A DNA stretch of 64,000 bases from Malurus cyaneus samueli (Eukaryota; Chordata; Aves; Passeriformes; Maluridae): NCBI GenBank assembly GCA_009741485.1, contig CM019214.1:9270543-9334542 (forward strand). Direction: 5' to 3'. Made by a program: the position numbers and the translations under genes. A model generated the notes under the pieces. The model did no database searches. It saw only the letters and a program-made list of their open reading frames with translations, and was not told the origin of the DNA. The first letter of the stretch is position 1; each line of letters starts with the position of its first letter. Shown piece after piece: positions 24,291 to 37,100 of the stretch.

Positions 24291-26681
24291 TTTTCCCTGC
24301 ACTGTACATTGCCAGAGCCTGATTTCTGGATCAGGTGTTGCTCACTGGAGGGCATAAACTGTCTGAAGTTTCCCGTCTTCCATCTCCCCCTGTATTGTTG
24401 TTCCTTGCTCAATAAATAAAAATATATTATTATCTGTGCTGTCAGGGAGTCTTGATTTGGCTGTTAATAGTGACATTATCAATACTTGTCTTCCAGAGTC
24501 ACGTAACTCAAAAATGGACAGTTTTGTTCTGGCATTATGAAAATTAATCACTTTGGGTTTAGCCCAAGCAGAGAAAATCTCACATTAACACTTCAGCATT
24601 CCTGAATGCAGAATATATTTAGTGTACAGAAACTGATGGACAAGATAGAAATCTCTGCACAAGCTTAGTACAGTTTTCCACCTTGCATCATGAGGTGATT
24701 CCTGTCTGTATGAGTGACTTCAATTATAACATTATCTTGTAATTTATCATTTGGTAAATGAAGTGGGGCAGCAGCCTGTTTGTGTCAGGTACTGTACAAA
24801 CATTCAGATGTGCTCAGACAAGGTCCTGAGGACTATCCATAAAGTCAATGGGACATGAGTGGGAATCTTCAGACAAGGACCCCCTTCCACGAGCTGCCAT
24901 GGTCTGCCTTGCCAGAGAAATCCTGGTTCTCTCTACGTGCTCCTGTGGCCTGAACATAGATCAGTCAACGCTAAAGTCAATGCTAAGTCTGTTTCTACAG
25001 ACTTTTTTAGAAGTGGAGAGTGTGCAGGCTTGGGTTGCTTGGGTGTTTTTTTTTTAAAGTCAAAATCTTCAACTCATCTGGCTCTCAAACATTTATATTA
25101 TTATAGCCATCTGAAGTATGGTTTATGACCTAGTTAAAATTCATGTATTGTCTCCACTGCAATTTCAATATTTTATTCCAATTTCAATACTTTATTTGCT
25201 GTGGGGAAATCTAATACATGATAATGGTAAAGCTAGAGTCATGAAGAGAGCTGGGATGATACCGTGGGTACCAAGTCATCCCTTCCCTCCTCACAGAGAC
25301 AAATGCTAAAACAAAACTTGGCCAATGAGTTCTCCACTCTGTGGAGAAGCTTGGGCTGCCAGGACCTTTGGCATACCTGCTCTGAGATGAAAGGCTTTGA
25401 CTTCCCTTTTTTATCAGTCTGGCACCTTTCCAATATGTCAGCTCAATTTCATATTTTTCAGGGAGTGCCTTTGTACACAGCGTGTGTATGTGTTCCTGCC
25501 AGCACTCTGAAGTGTGGAAAAGTCACTGGCCCAGCCAATTCCCAAACTTTTACTGGAACTGAATTTTGAAACATGAACAGTGCTTTCAGTGTGGCCTGCA
25601 AATCTCACTTCTTGAATTGGATCTTTCCACACAAAGTTCTCACCAAGGGAGTTTTTGTCTGGTGACATTCATCCATCCAAGAGCCACATCACAGACAGCA
25701 GGGATGGAAACATGCAGAAACTACATTTTTTCTTTTCTCTCATCTGTCCCAGTCAGAGAAAAAGATTCACAGGTTGAATGATTTAGCTTCATCAGAGTCC
25801 TCCAATTCTATTCATCAAGTTTTAGTCCAAATAATAGCTGTGAAAATGTTTAATTTGCTAGCAACGAACATGCTTAGCTGACATTGATTTTGGAGCTCCA
25901 TGCTTGTGAATATAAACTGGTGCTTTTGCTCATGAGCCATCAGATGAAATGCAAGAGCATGCTCAGATGCTGGCTGAGATGAGAGTCTCCAAGGTGCACG
26001 TGTTAACACTGCAGTGAGAAAAGCAGCCTCATCCCACCGACTTTGAAGAATACACATGGCTTTTTAGTTCTTAGACAACTGTGAGCATCATCTTTTCCCA
26101 TACTAATATATTCTGTTTTCTGTTTTCACAACACTTCAAGGGACAGCGAAATTGCTTCAAACCAATTTCATCATGTGAAAAAAAAACAATTAACAGCGTT
26201 TCCAGGAGAGGAACATTCTAGGTATTCATCACGGATTCTGCAGTCACAAACAGACCACAGGCAGATCCTCTCACAGCATTTAGAACTACATATTGTATAA
26301 TATTCTATCATTCTAAATTAAATTTATAAACCTTTATAAATTCCATGGGCAAGGAACACAGTGGCTTTTTTTTCTGGAATATCTATGCATTTGGTAGATA
26401 AAAGACAAAGGGCCTTCTGACATCAGACAAGATGTCTCTGCCTGTGCTGAAGTTAAGCCAGACTTCAAGATTTCTTTTTCTAAAGTTTGATAGGATGAGC
26501 TTCTTCAAATTCTCCTTCTAGAGCAAGTTTGACAGGTTGCAAATCGTTCTTCCAGACATTTTTAAACCTTTTCTGCTTTCACAACAGCATTTACAAAGCA
26601 AAGAGGGGAGAAGGCATTAACCCCCTTGGTTGCCCACTTTATCTGCTCCCATGAGCCCTGCCCAGTGCAGTGCAGGAGCTG
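24291..26681. other. Unique non-coding DNA with a possible ancient repeat fragment
   Basis: Near 24785-24880, words such as ggtactgtacaaaca and aagtcaatgggac recall old amniote interspersed repeats, but the match is too decayed to name. A 19-base-period duplication lies at 25160-25196. No gene is seen. Confidence 0.4.
25160..25196 (+). repeat. Two-copy duplication (19-base period)
   Basis: An 18-base word beginning caatttcaata occurs twice in tandem with one substitution and one spacer base. Confidence 0.8.
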
Positions 26682-26759
26682 CTGTTTGCATGATTCTCAA
26701 CACTCAGCTGTTTGCATGATTCTCAACACTCAGCTGTTTGCATGATTCTCAGCCCTCAG
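26682..26759 (+). repeat. Three-copy 26-base tandem repeat carrying TTTGCATGAT
   Basis: Copies start at 26682, 26708 and 26734. The first two are identical and the third differs near its end (cagccctcag instead of caacactcag). Each unit contains TTTGCATGAT, which includes an octamer-type half-site (ATGCAAA on the minus strand), so the expansion also triplicates a potential POU-factor site. No mobile element flanks it. Confidence 0.95.
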
Positions 26760-29700
26760 CTCCCTGCTCTGATGGTGCTCCTTGTCCAACTGGAAGTTTT
26801 TTTGGAGTCGTAACACCTGTCCCTCTCAGAGCTTCTACTTTCAAACATACAGTGTCCTTGTTCTCGAAGCATGATTAAATGCTTTCCTTCTTCCTTTACT
26901 CTATCAGATCTATCCAGATTCTGTAAGTTCTCTTCATCAAGGGATCAGTGCTCTGTGGAGGTGGCTGATATTTCCCTCTGCCCATTGTGCCAGCTGCAAA
27001 CTCTACACAGTGATTTTTTTTTCTCCCTGACACACAAGTCAAAGTTCACTGACTCTAGTAGTCAGAATGGTGCATGGGAAGAGCAGAATTTTACTTTGTT
27101 CTTCTAGAAAGATGTAAAATAAACAAGCTTCCTCTGCTTCTTCTGCTGCTGCAATAATAATGTGTCCATGCAGTTCAGATCCACCACTTCAGCTCTGCAG
27201 CCCTCTGGACTTCAGAACTCAGATGAAAATACAGCAAAGATGGTCCAGGTTACAACTTTCTGTTCACAATATGGCTTAAAATGTGGGGAGCCTTAAAGTG
27301 TCATTTTCTGTACTCAGGTTGATTTCTTGAGCTCCACACCAGCAGACGTTGAGTGCAGTGGCTCTGAGCTCTGGCAGAACATGACACAAACCCAAACTCT
27401 CGTTTCAGCTCATAGCTGAGGACCAGATTAACTCAAATCTGTGTCTGAACACTGCTAACTCATCCCACGGACAGCAGCCCTCATCCACATCCCCAGACTC
27501 GAGAAGGGCTCTGTGTGTCATTTCCCTGAAGGACAGATGGGGACAAAGTGTTTATGGTGCAAATTTTACTGTGCTTGTGCAACAGCAGGAAACACCACAG
27601 AGCCAGTAGAGTATTTCAAAACACATTATAAGTGACAGAATAAACACCTTTTTTTTTTTAGTAGGTCAGAATGAAGTAAAATGAGTGTTTCAGTTGCTTA
27701 CACAGATTGAAACCACACAGATATGCACCACAACTGTTAGCCTTATCCTTAAGGCTTTACAACATTTCAAGTTCTGAAGAACTCCAGAGAAGCCACAGAG
27801 ATCTCATCTCCCGATATATGGGTTTACTTGTAAAAACTTCACTTTGGAGCCAAGAGAGATAACCAGACATGTCCTGCATCCTAGGCTAATTGTATGAAGC
27901 TATTATTTATTCCATTCAGTAAGTGTGCATCTGGTTGTGATGATTGCAAAGCCTGTAAGAAGGCTGATACTTCCTAGCAAGTGACATTTTTATGGTTAAT
28001 AGAAACTGTCACTGAAACCACTTGGAGGGGAATATGTACAGTCTTGATTTTCAACTTAATAGTAAATCACTTCAGATTAGAATTAGATATCATGACAAAA
28101 TCCTTCATCCTGTAAATTTCCAGAATGCAAATAGTGGTGGCTCTGGGAAAAACTGTGATAAAAGTAGAAGAAAAGTTTCTCATTTGGTTTTGACATCCAG
28201 TGAGCCCGAGATCTTGTCTTCTCTGTAAGTGATACCACTTTACAAATGTGCCTGCTCTTTCATCCCTTACTATTGTATTAATAATAGGAAGTGGTCCTTC
28301 TTGTAGGCCATGACTCCTTGGGCAAGAGGCACTGCAAAGATGGAAGAGAAAAATGGGCATCATGCCAGAGAAATCACAGGCAGCATCAGCCCTACAGTGC
28401 TGCAAGAGTCTGAGTCATCACAAGACCCTGAAAACACAAACAACTCACCAGCACCTAGAGATGTTCACATCATCAATTTTCTGAGATGAGGACACATGGG
28501 CTGATGCCAAAGGTGAGGATGTCTCTACCTAAAAATTCTTATTCCTGGTTTGGAGCAGCTGCAGATGTTTGTAGTTTTCGTGCCATTGATCTGCTGCTGA
28601 ATGCCCTGGCAGCCTCAAAATAGTTTTGTGGTGACTGCAATGGTCAAAGAACATAGGGAAGACAAAGTCTGTGTGTAGAGACAATATCTTTTTAAGGACC
28701 AATTTATTATTTGTGGGAAAATTAGCCCTTCTGGGCACAGAAGTCCTTCTTCAGGGCTCCAAAAGCCACTTCTTGAAGTCCCTCCAAATAAAAACAATCA
28801 GCACAAATGACCAATATCTTCCTGACTATTAGAGCTCAGATTTTCCCTTCCAAGGGATTGAGTCAGGGTCAGTTTTGCACCACTCACCCTCAGAAGAGCC
28901 TGCTGTCCCCAAAGAAGTGCTGAGGTGCTTCCAGAGGCCTGGAGCAGTTCTGTCTCTGAGCCGTGGGTCCCAATTCTTCCCTGGTTATGTAGCTGCTCCT
29001 GGTCAGCCTGACACTGCCCTCCTGCCTAGCTGGCTGTAAAGTCTTGTTCCTTTTGAGCTTCTCCCTTGCAGAACACAGAGATAAGGGTTTCTTTCTGCCC
29101 AGCATTGTCTTTCTCATGGAGCTGGGAAAGCCACAGCACCACAGGACAGCTCCTTGGACAAAGAGCAGTACAGAGCGTGGGACAGCAGGACCATCATCTT
29201 CAGTTCATGATTCTGCAATGGCAGGAACAGCATTCCCACATCCAAGACACAGAGTATCTTCACCACAGGACCCCAAACTCTCCACAATGAGGAGAGAGCC
29301 CCATGAGAAAATCGTGCATGGAAACAATAGAAATATAGACGTAAGGATGTTTGGATGGAGCCTACCCACGAAGTGAGGTTGTACCCCAACTAGCAAGGGT
29401 GCCAGGACCACCCTCCCATGGAGGAGGGACCTTCCCTGGCTGCTCTCTTCCAACTGGGCTCTGCTTCCAGTAGCAAGAACAAATAACCATTTCAACAGCA
29501 GTGACACTGTACTGTACATCCCCCTGCAGCCCTTGCCAAAGCACCAGTCACATGCTATCTACCATAAGCCAGAGAATTCGCTAAATCTGGCCTATTTTGA
29601 GTCAAACGGGGCAGTTCCAGCCCTTAGGAGGACAGCCCTGCCAGCTGCCCTCCCTCCTGCACAATAGGGAGAGGAAGGGGACATCCATCTCCGCAGCCCA

Positions 29701-30079
29701 GGCTGAGAGCAGCGTGTGCAAGGGACAGGTGGCTGCTGGGGAACCACAATGGGAAGGCAATTGCACAGCACCTCTTACATAGTACAGGCACGTGGAAAAG
29801 GCTGCGAGGAGCCTGAGCCAATTAATTTCCATATTCCCTTTCAGGCAGATCTGGAAACGAAGCGCGGTGCATTCAGCGCCGGGACACTCCAGAGGGAATG
29901 TGGTGGGGAAAGGGAAAAAAAAGGAAAAGAAAATGATTCAGCTATCAGTGAATTCAGAGAAAAGGGCAGGAGGAATGGGTCTGAAGAGATGAATCAGCAC
30001 TGGCTTCAGGTGATGGAGGGAAGGAGGCATTTCTGCTCTGCTGATTTGTGCAGCCTGATTGAAGTCAGCCCAGCACTGG
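26760..30079. other. Unique non-coding DNA
   Basis: About 3.3 kb without a recognisable gene, transposon or tandem array. Open frames are short and overlap on both strands, notably 29044-29832. Confidence 0.5.
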
Positions 30080-30370
30080 CACTGCCTCAGAACGGAATCT
30101 GCCTGATAGGCTGCGAGGGGAAAAATCCAGCAGTCATGCACACAACATCTTTATTGAGTACATTTTGTGACCTCCCAGCTGATTGGACATTTTTTTACTG
30201 ATTTATAGTAGATCTTATAGATGCTGGGGGAGGTGGCGGCGGGACTGTTGTGCGGGGTTCTTTATGTACATGATGACGGTGTGTGGGGTAGTGAATTTTA
30301 AGCAGGACTGCATGAAATTCAATTGCTTAATCTTAAATTACAAGCCACTGGCTGCCAAAGCAATTTTTTG
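30080..30370. promoter_or_regulatory. Candidate conserved regulatory element
   Basis: Non-repetitive sequence combines G-rich words (near 30224-30262) with AT-rich homeodomain-like cores (CAATTGCTTAATCTTAAATTAC near 30320-30341) and CAGCTG/ATTGG boxes. It stands out in texture from its flanks. No coding potential is seen. Inference only. Confidence 0.28.
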
Positions 30371-31489
30371 AGATAGAAATCCTTCTGATTTGCAGATTCC
30401 TTTGCCTATTTTAAGGAACAAATGAGTAAACAAACTATGAAAATGTTGTTTGCTTTTTCAAAATTTGCTAGAAGATAAATATTTTTTGTGGCATTTGGCA
30501 GAGCCTCCTTTCCCCTCTGTAGCAGGTAGCTAGGGGAATATGATTCATGATGAACAGATTTGGTTTCCAGCATTTCTCTATTGTATAGCTAAGAGTTCAG
30601 CCTATTGGTTAAAATGTCCTATGGATGTTAATTAAGGCACACCAGAGATTACAAAACCTATTCCAGTCCTCCTGAAAGCCCTCGGGGAAGCAATGGACCA
30701 AAAATATTTGTAGAGGATATAGCCAATGGTTTGGTAATATTCTAAGAGTCCTTAGTCAGCCAGGTAAAACCTCCCGGGATTACCCAAGGATTACTCACAA
30801 AGTAATTGTTGCAGACTCAAACTCTTCTGTGCCCACTCCCTGCAATCAAGTTGTTGTAGGAAGAACACTCTTCAAAAAAGATAAATAGCCAGGCATGAGT
30901 GCTGGAGTGGGTGCTGAGAAGTTCTGAAAACCCAGCCCAGGCACCCAAAATGAGTAGATGGTTTTGGGACGAGTCAGCTGCTCCTCTCTGGGATCTGTGC
31001 CTCTGGGAGTGGCACATTTTCCTGCCTCACTTCATGGGGCTGTGATGAGGCCACCCAATGCACCAAAGACTGCCAGGCTCCCATGCTGGGGCTGTGTAAG
31101 CACCACTGGACCAGGCAGCCTTTCACCAAGCCACTAAGTGCAGAGGAGAGAGAGGGGATTAACCATCAGCACACTCATTCCCTCTCATTAAGTCACCAAG
31201 TGTGTTCTGAGGAATAAACATCATGAACTGAGTCATTACAGGAGATTTTTGTTCATTTGTTTATTTTCTAGATATATCACACCTCCCTGAAGCAGTCACA
31301 CACAGTCATTGTAGTTAAAATTATTCTCCTAAAGAAATAATTACCAAGCAGGTAATCTTTTCTTAATAAATAATACATACATGATGACACACTTCCCTAA
31401 TTTTTTTTCAACCTCAAAAAAAGAAAAAGAAAAAAAAAAAAAGAAGTCTGTAAAACAAAAGTGTCTTTCCTGTTCCCTCCTCCCCATTA
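30371..31489. other. Unique AT-rich non-coding DNA
   Basis: No gene or repeat recognised. An A-rich low-complexity stretch lies at about 31418-31444. Confidence 0.5.
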
Positions 31490-32330
31490 TTTTGTGAATC
31501 AGGACATCATGCATTATTGAGGCCTGCTCAAAATGGAGCTGCCTTTAAAGCAGAGCCTCCGCGCTGAGGATTATGTGTGGATTATTGCTGAGAGATCATT
31601 CAGAAGCGGAGCTAAGCATTTACCCAGAAATCGTTTGTAATACCAGTTGCCCCTTATTTTGGCTAATAGCGGCTGCGAGGACAATTGGATCAGCGCCGTG
31701 TACCTGTCAGCAGCGCCCAAATTCCCGGCGCAGCCCCGCACGATGCGCGGCACGATTACCGAGGGATGCTCGGCGCTCGCCTTATCTCCGCTGCAAATCC
31801 TCTTAATGCGGCTGCGGATCCCCCGCACGCCGCGCAATCCGCACCTCCCGGCGGCTCTGCCTCCGCACCGACCCTCCCCGGGGCTGGGGACCACCGCTGG
31901 CAGCTCCTCGGGAAGGGCATCCACACACGGGGGATGGGTGCGGATCAGGAAAAACAATGTGGACGAGCACGGGAGGAGGGAGCGAGGCGGAGGGCAAGGG
32001 AAAGGCTGCGCGGTGTCCGTCAATTCCTACCCCAGCTGCTTTCTGGAGGGGTTTGAACGAGCAGCAGAAGCTCAGCCACCCCGCCTTTCCCCATCTTCTC
32101 CTCGCTCCGGGTGAAGGGCACAGGTTTCCCAAACGGGGCACAGGACCCAGCTTGCCCACCCACGCCGGGGGTCCCCTCGCCGTGAGCGGGCCACACGCCG
32201 AGCCTGCTCTTTGGAAAAAGCCAACCTTTCCCATGGCACAAAAGAAGGATCGCTGCAGACCTCAACCCGCTGCATCTCCCTGCCGCAGCGGCGGGTGTTT
32301 TTAAACAAATTCCTGCCTGGCTGGGACAAG
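31490..32330. promoter_or_regulatory. Strong CpG island with no recognised gene
   Basis: The highest CpG density in the window. From about 31670 to 32030 I count roughly 40 CpGs, many in gcg/cgg/cgc clusters, and the 5' part (31490-31670) is a non-repetitive AT/GC mix typical of conserved elements. Open frames cross it on both strands (up to 155 codons on plus and 150 on minus), but none has a recognisable domain, so they are best explained by scarcity of stop codons in GC-rich DNA. A promoter of an unannotated or distant-exon transcript, or a developmental-gene-associated island, is plausible. Confidence 0.6.
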
Positions 32331-32659
32331 GGAGGAGGGGGGATGAAGAAAGGTTCCTCGGGTTTTACCCATTTTGCATGCACATAAAAGATGAACTTCC
32401 CTCTGGAAACAAAACGCACAGAGTTGCGGTTTGAAAGGGGCCTCAATTTGGCTTCGACCGGGTGCTGCTAATTGCAGTTGTGAACACCAGCAGGTGCGAG
32501 GAGGCAGCTGAGAGCCTCCTCCCCCCAGCCCTGCGTGCCCCAGCCCGGGGCATGTCCAGGAGATGGGAGGGACAGGACTGCAGGGGGAACGGGGTGTTTG
32601 CTGCATCCACTCTGCTCCTGCATTACTGCCACGCTCTGTCCAATGTCAGCACTGCTGGA

Positions 32660-32739
32660 GAAGGTCCTAGAAGGTCCTGGGAAGTTCTGAAAGGTCGCAA
32701 AAGGTTCTAGAAGGCCCTGGAAGGTTATAAAAGACTGTC
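32660..32739 (+). repeat. 10-base tandem array phased like heat-shock elements
   Basis: Seven clear degenerate units, plus a decayed eighth, start every ten bases from 32660. Their consensus is GAAGGTCCTA/GAAGGTTCTA. In this phase GAA and TTC-like triplets alternate every five bases, the spacing of HSF binding sites (GAAnnTTCnnGAA). The best match is TTCTAGAA at 32705-32712. Several TTC positions are TCC, TCG or CCC, so only part of the array would fit the consensus. The last clear unit runs into a TATAAAAG box. It could be a simple minisatellite that matches HSE spacing by chance. Confidence 0.8.
32726..32733 (+). promoter_or_regulatory. TATA-box-like sequence after the HSE-like array
   Basis: TATAAAAG, a strong match to the TATA consensus, sits directly downstream of the 10-base array and about 400 bases after the CpG island. 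If used, transcription would start near 32755-32765 on the plus strand. No recognisable coding sequence follows, so the product would be non-coding or spliced. Motif evidence only. Confidence 0.3.
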
Positions 32740-33699
32740 AGGGCCACCCTGGGACAGGATGATGCTTGCAAGTTAAGAACCTCTCCTAATCTCTCCATCC
32801 CCCAGCTGTAGTTTTGCCCTGCCACCACATCAAGAGGGAAGATTGCAGCTACAGCAAAACTGCAAACATCTCCAACCTTTTCTCATTTTCACCCACTCTG
32901 TGGCCAGGCAGAAGCTGTCTATACCCTGTCTCTCATGTTGGCCTCCCCTCCATCTGCCCTGAACTGGAGCACACAGGGGTTCCACCGTGGACTGTGCTGG
33001 TCCAGGCCATGGGTTCATCTCCATCCTTCACAGGTTCCCAAGCCTTCCAGTGTGCTTCCCTTGGGCTGTTGCACCAGAGCCCTCACTGATGCAGGGCTGG
33101 TTGTTTCCTTGGATGGAATGTCCACATGGACCTGGCAGCAGATGGAGGTGGTTTCATGGTCTGTCACAGGAGCCATGCCTTGGTTCAGTGCTGCTCCCCA
33201 GGGTGACCTCCCTTCAGACAGGGAGTGTTTCTTCCTCCTCTGATTTTGGGGTGCTCCTTGCCCTGGCCTAATTCAGCACGGCACAGCAAGAGGAGCACAA
33301 AGCACACTTTATCAGTCTCTTTCCTGAAAGCTCATTTTGCCTGCAATGCTTTTAGCAGGGCAGACAATTACATTTGCTGTCTTAATTCTTTCATTCTTTT
33401 TATGTCTTCAAAGAAGTAACTGAATCACTGAGATAATGCACAGGCTTACGTGGAGGGGATCTGTGATCCTGTCACCCACACCCTTCTCCTCCCACCCTTA
33501 CCAATTTGTCCCCTTAGTTCTTAACAGCCCAGGGTATGAAATGAAGTGTCATGAGTCAGTCTGGGCAGGTGCTGTGAGTTTTCTGCACGGTGTCTATGTA
33601 CTTCAAGGGCGTGTGGCTCACAGGGGTATTCCAAAAGCAGAGCAAACTGGCTTGATAAGCCAACCTGAGCTCCTGAGTAATACACACACTGAAGGACAT

Positions 33700-34185
33700 C
33701 TCTGAATTCATTCCTGAATGAACTGGAGCACATCTCTGGCAAGGGGAGGAGGAGGAAATCTAATCCTGATTTAAAGTTGTTGGTGATAGTCCCCACAGTC
33801 CTTGGTAATTAGTTCCACTGGCTAATTACCCTCACTGTTAAACATCTGCACCTTATTTGTAGTCAGAATTTGTCTGGCTTCCAACTTCCAGTTGGATCAT
33901 ATTATAGTTGCGTCAGCTAGATTGAAAAGCCTTCTATTATCACATTTCTGTTCCCCCATGTCAGTACTTAGAGACTGTGATCAAGTCATCATCTCAACTT
34001 TGTCTTCGTTAGGCTAAACAGATGGAGCATCTTCTCCAGTCTGTCACTTCAAGCCACGTTTTCCAGTTCGTAGCCATTTTGTTCTGTGGCCTTTCTTGGG
34101 TTTGTCCTCACCTCATCCACAACCTCCTTGAGCTGTTAGACACGCTCATCTCTTCCATCGATCCTCTCTTGATGTGGTGTTCCCT
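33700..34185 (-). mobile_element. Ancient CR1 LINE 3' fragment (amniote/archosaur type)
   Basis: The minus strand carries the diagnostic 3' portion of old CR1 elements: the segment reading (on plus) taattaccctcactgttaa, the 'cacctt atttgtagtcagaatttgtctggcttcca' block, the 'tagattgaaaagcc' and 'gtacttagagactgtgatcaagtca' blocks, and the end near 33705 matching the element's 3' tail. It is heavily diverged and 5'-truncated. The subfamily resembles CR1 copies abundant in turtles and crocodilians and rare in birds, implying an insertion predating the bird radiation. No reverse-transcriptase coding remains. Confidence 0.75.
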
Positions 34186-37100
34186 GCAGTCATAGGACTG
34201 TGGTCTGTGTTCTGCTTCTGGATGGAAGCCCCAGTGTTTGTCTACATGGAAAGACACATTTTTGGGTTTGTGCCCATCTGATTAAGTGATCCTGACCACA
34301 CTGCCTTGGTGATCCATCCCTTTCACTCTTCAGCTGGTGTTTCCACGGGTAAGGAGTTTTCCTGATATGTGGTGTGGCTGAACATGCTGCCTTCCCTTCC
34401 CTCTGCTGAACTCCTCCATCGCAGCCCTTTGAAAGGACTGAGGTGGGAGAAGGGAATAGCTGAGAGGACGGGAAATTCTAGCCCTCAGCTTTCGCCTCTG
34501 CAGGAAGCAGAAGTGTCATCTTTCCCATTGCAGTCCATAATGCCAGCTGGTTTAATTTATGGATGAAAGGAGTTATCCTTATGGATGCTGTGGGTTCTGA
34601 TTTCCCTTCAGCACAGTGCATGGCAGAGATACCCTGCCCAGCTTTAAACAAACTGGGTATCACAAGCACCACTGCATCCCAAAGCCCAGCCAGAGCACAT
34701 GAGCATGTTTCTCAGCAGCTCAGCCCGCACAGAGGTGGATCCTGTTTCTTAAACAGCACTCAGCTGAGGAATCAGCATCTCCCATGGATTCCCAGGGAGC
34801 AGTAAGCATGCTATTTATGGAATGCAAACTGCTGCAAGGAGGACCACCAAAAAAAACATCCAGACTTTTTTCTTCCCATCAGGGAGACATGGAATAGCTT
34901 TCCTCATGCCCCCACACAGGATAGAGCTGGGACTGTGGCTCAGCAGCCCAGGTCACCTCTGTTTGCACAACCATGCACAGGGCACAAAGGAACCTGCACA
35001 GCACAAAAACATGGAAAATGCAGCAGCACGAACAGTCCATGGGCATCTGCACCCTTTTCCTGGCTCAGGGAACATGACTGCAGTGCTATTGCCCTGTGAT
35101 TCTCAGAAGCTGCACACTGAATCCCCTGGCTCATGCCATGCCTGAAATGCCACACAGAAGGGTCAAGGTTCCCAGGTCTCCAGTCCCCAAGCATCTGGTG
35201 GGCAGCCAGTGGGAAGCTGAAAGTTAATGCTGTACTGGCTCTTCTTTCCTTTTCAATGCTAAATTGGCTCAAAACCAGCTACAGCTTTACTTGCCGACTG
35301 CAGCAACTTCTGTAGGTCTTTCACAGGTGTTGCAGAGAGCAGAGAGGTGGTGGGCAGAAGTGCTCCTGTGGCCATTGCCCCCACTGGATTTGCCCATCAC
35401 GTGCAGCTGCCTGAGGTCACCAGTTACAGGAGCACATCCTGGCACTGTGCACACTGCCTCTTTCTGACTGTCTTGTTCCTGGGTTGGGGACACAGCCTTG
35501 TTGTAATTGGGGATGACCCTTGTTTTGGGCATTGCACATGGAGCTTGAATGGTGCTGAGCAAAGCCTGGGGACCATCTAAATGGATGGGAGTTTTGCCAG
35601 TGACTTCAATGGGTTTATGATTTCACCACGACATCTGTCACGTATTAGCTGCATCAGTATTGATGTAACAGGCTGAAAAACAAGACCTGGCCTATGCCAC
35701 TTTGGCCAGGGAAAGAGTGCTGATAGCAGTATTTGGGAGGCAGCCAGACACAGTTATGATACTTTCATTTTTGGTTTAACTGCAACCAGGTTTGGGGCTT
35801 GTGGGGCTTTTATCACTATGGTAAAAATTCCCCCCCTCCTCATTAGAACAGTGATACTGGAGCAAAGACATTTGGGAAGCAGACACATTTTTCATGTCAC
35901 TGTAACTGGGATGTGCTGCCTAATTTACAAGTGGACCCTAACTTTCATTTCACTAGTGCTTGCAAAGCACTCTGAACAAAATAAAAGAACTGTATTTTAT
36001 GTATATGTTTCAGTCCACATGGATTGAAACATTATTTTTTTTACCATGAAGTATTATTTTCATAGTGTAAAATAATGTTTAAAATAGCAATGCAAATAAT
36101 TGATCGTAGAGATCTCAGTAAAATTAACCACACACAAAAATCTAGACTAGTCTCTGCACAATTCTAATATATACCCCAAAAATTTGGACTTAATGACAGA
36201 AGCCTGGTAAACATTTCAGTTGTGAAACAGAAAAAAAACATGGTTTGAAAATAGCTTCTCCTTTCTGCGATTTTTTTTTCTCACAGTCCAAATAACAGTG
36301 AAAAAAACCCCAATCCAATTCCCACAGGTCTCATTAATGAACCTGCAAAGGGAATGTGCTGGAATAGCTGAGGGCTCTCATTCCATTTAGAACACGTAAC
36401 AAACCCAAAAATCACTTATCTTCGCTGTTTTCAGGATACACAAAGATCGTGTTCAGGACTGTGCAGCTGGAGATTCCTCACACAGACAAAATGTTAAATC
36501 TTTAGGGGTTCCCACTGCACCCCTTGCCAAATTCTTGGTGCAAAGCCAGGGAGGGCCAGGTCCTGCCTGCCCACAGAAGGTTGGGGACATCCTGTGTTTA
36601 GCCCCACTCCTCCCAATGAGGCTACTCATAGCCAGCCCAGGTACTCTGGGCTTCTTTTCTGCTCATCCTCCATCCTGCACATGCTTTTCTGAAGCATTTT
36701 GACAGAGGTTTCCATATCTCTGCTTGGTTTAAACGTGGGATCAAGAGCTGAGGGTGTGATGCCCTGGCTGCTCTGCCACAGTGACTGGCAGGAGATGCTG
36801 GGCCTGAGGCACCCCTCAGTTTTCCCCTTGCTCTGGAGGGAGTGGGAAGCAGTTTCTGGGCACTGCAGTGTTGCTCAGTGCTTTGGGAGCTTCAGACATT
36901 CATCCCCAGGTGTGGGAATTCAAGATCCAGTTAATCCACCTGCACATGAGCCTCATCTTTCCTTGCAGGGCTGTCAAAAGGTGCAGCCTAAGCTACACCT
37001 AAGCCCAACTCCCCAAGCTATTGCATTCTTCTGTCTGTATCAATTTGGCCCTTGGATTCTAGGTAGCACCAACGTGGCTGATCCAAAATGAGTGATCTGG

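Larger units (their letters stand above)
32331..33699. other. Unique DNA between CpG island and ancient CR1
   Basis: Holds the 10-base array and TATA-like box at 32660-32739. Otherwise no gene or repeat is recognised. Open frames at 32814-33271 are Ser/Pro/Leu-rich and unrecognised. Confidence 0.45.

Noticed and set aside
31571..32265. Several open frames inside the CpG island as a GC-rich first exon
   Set aside because: All six frames are long because GC-rich DNA lacks stops, and none shows a recognisable signal peptide or domain. Kept only as a CpG-island call.
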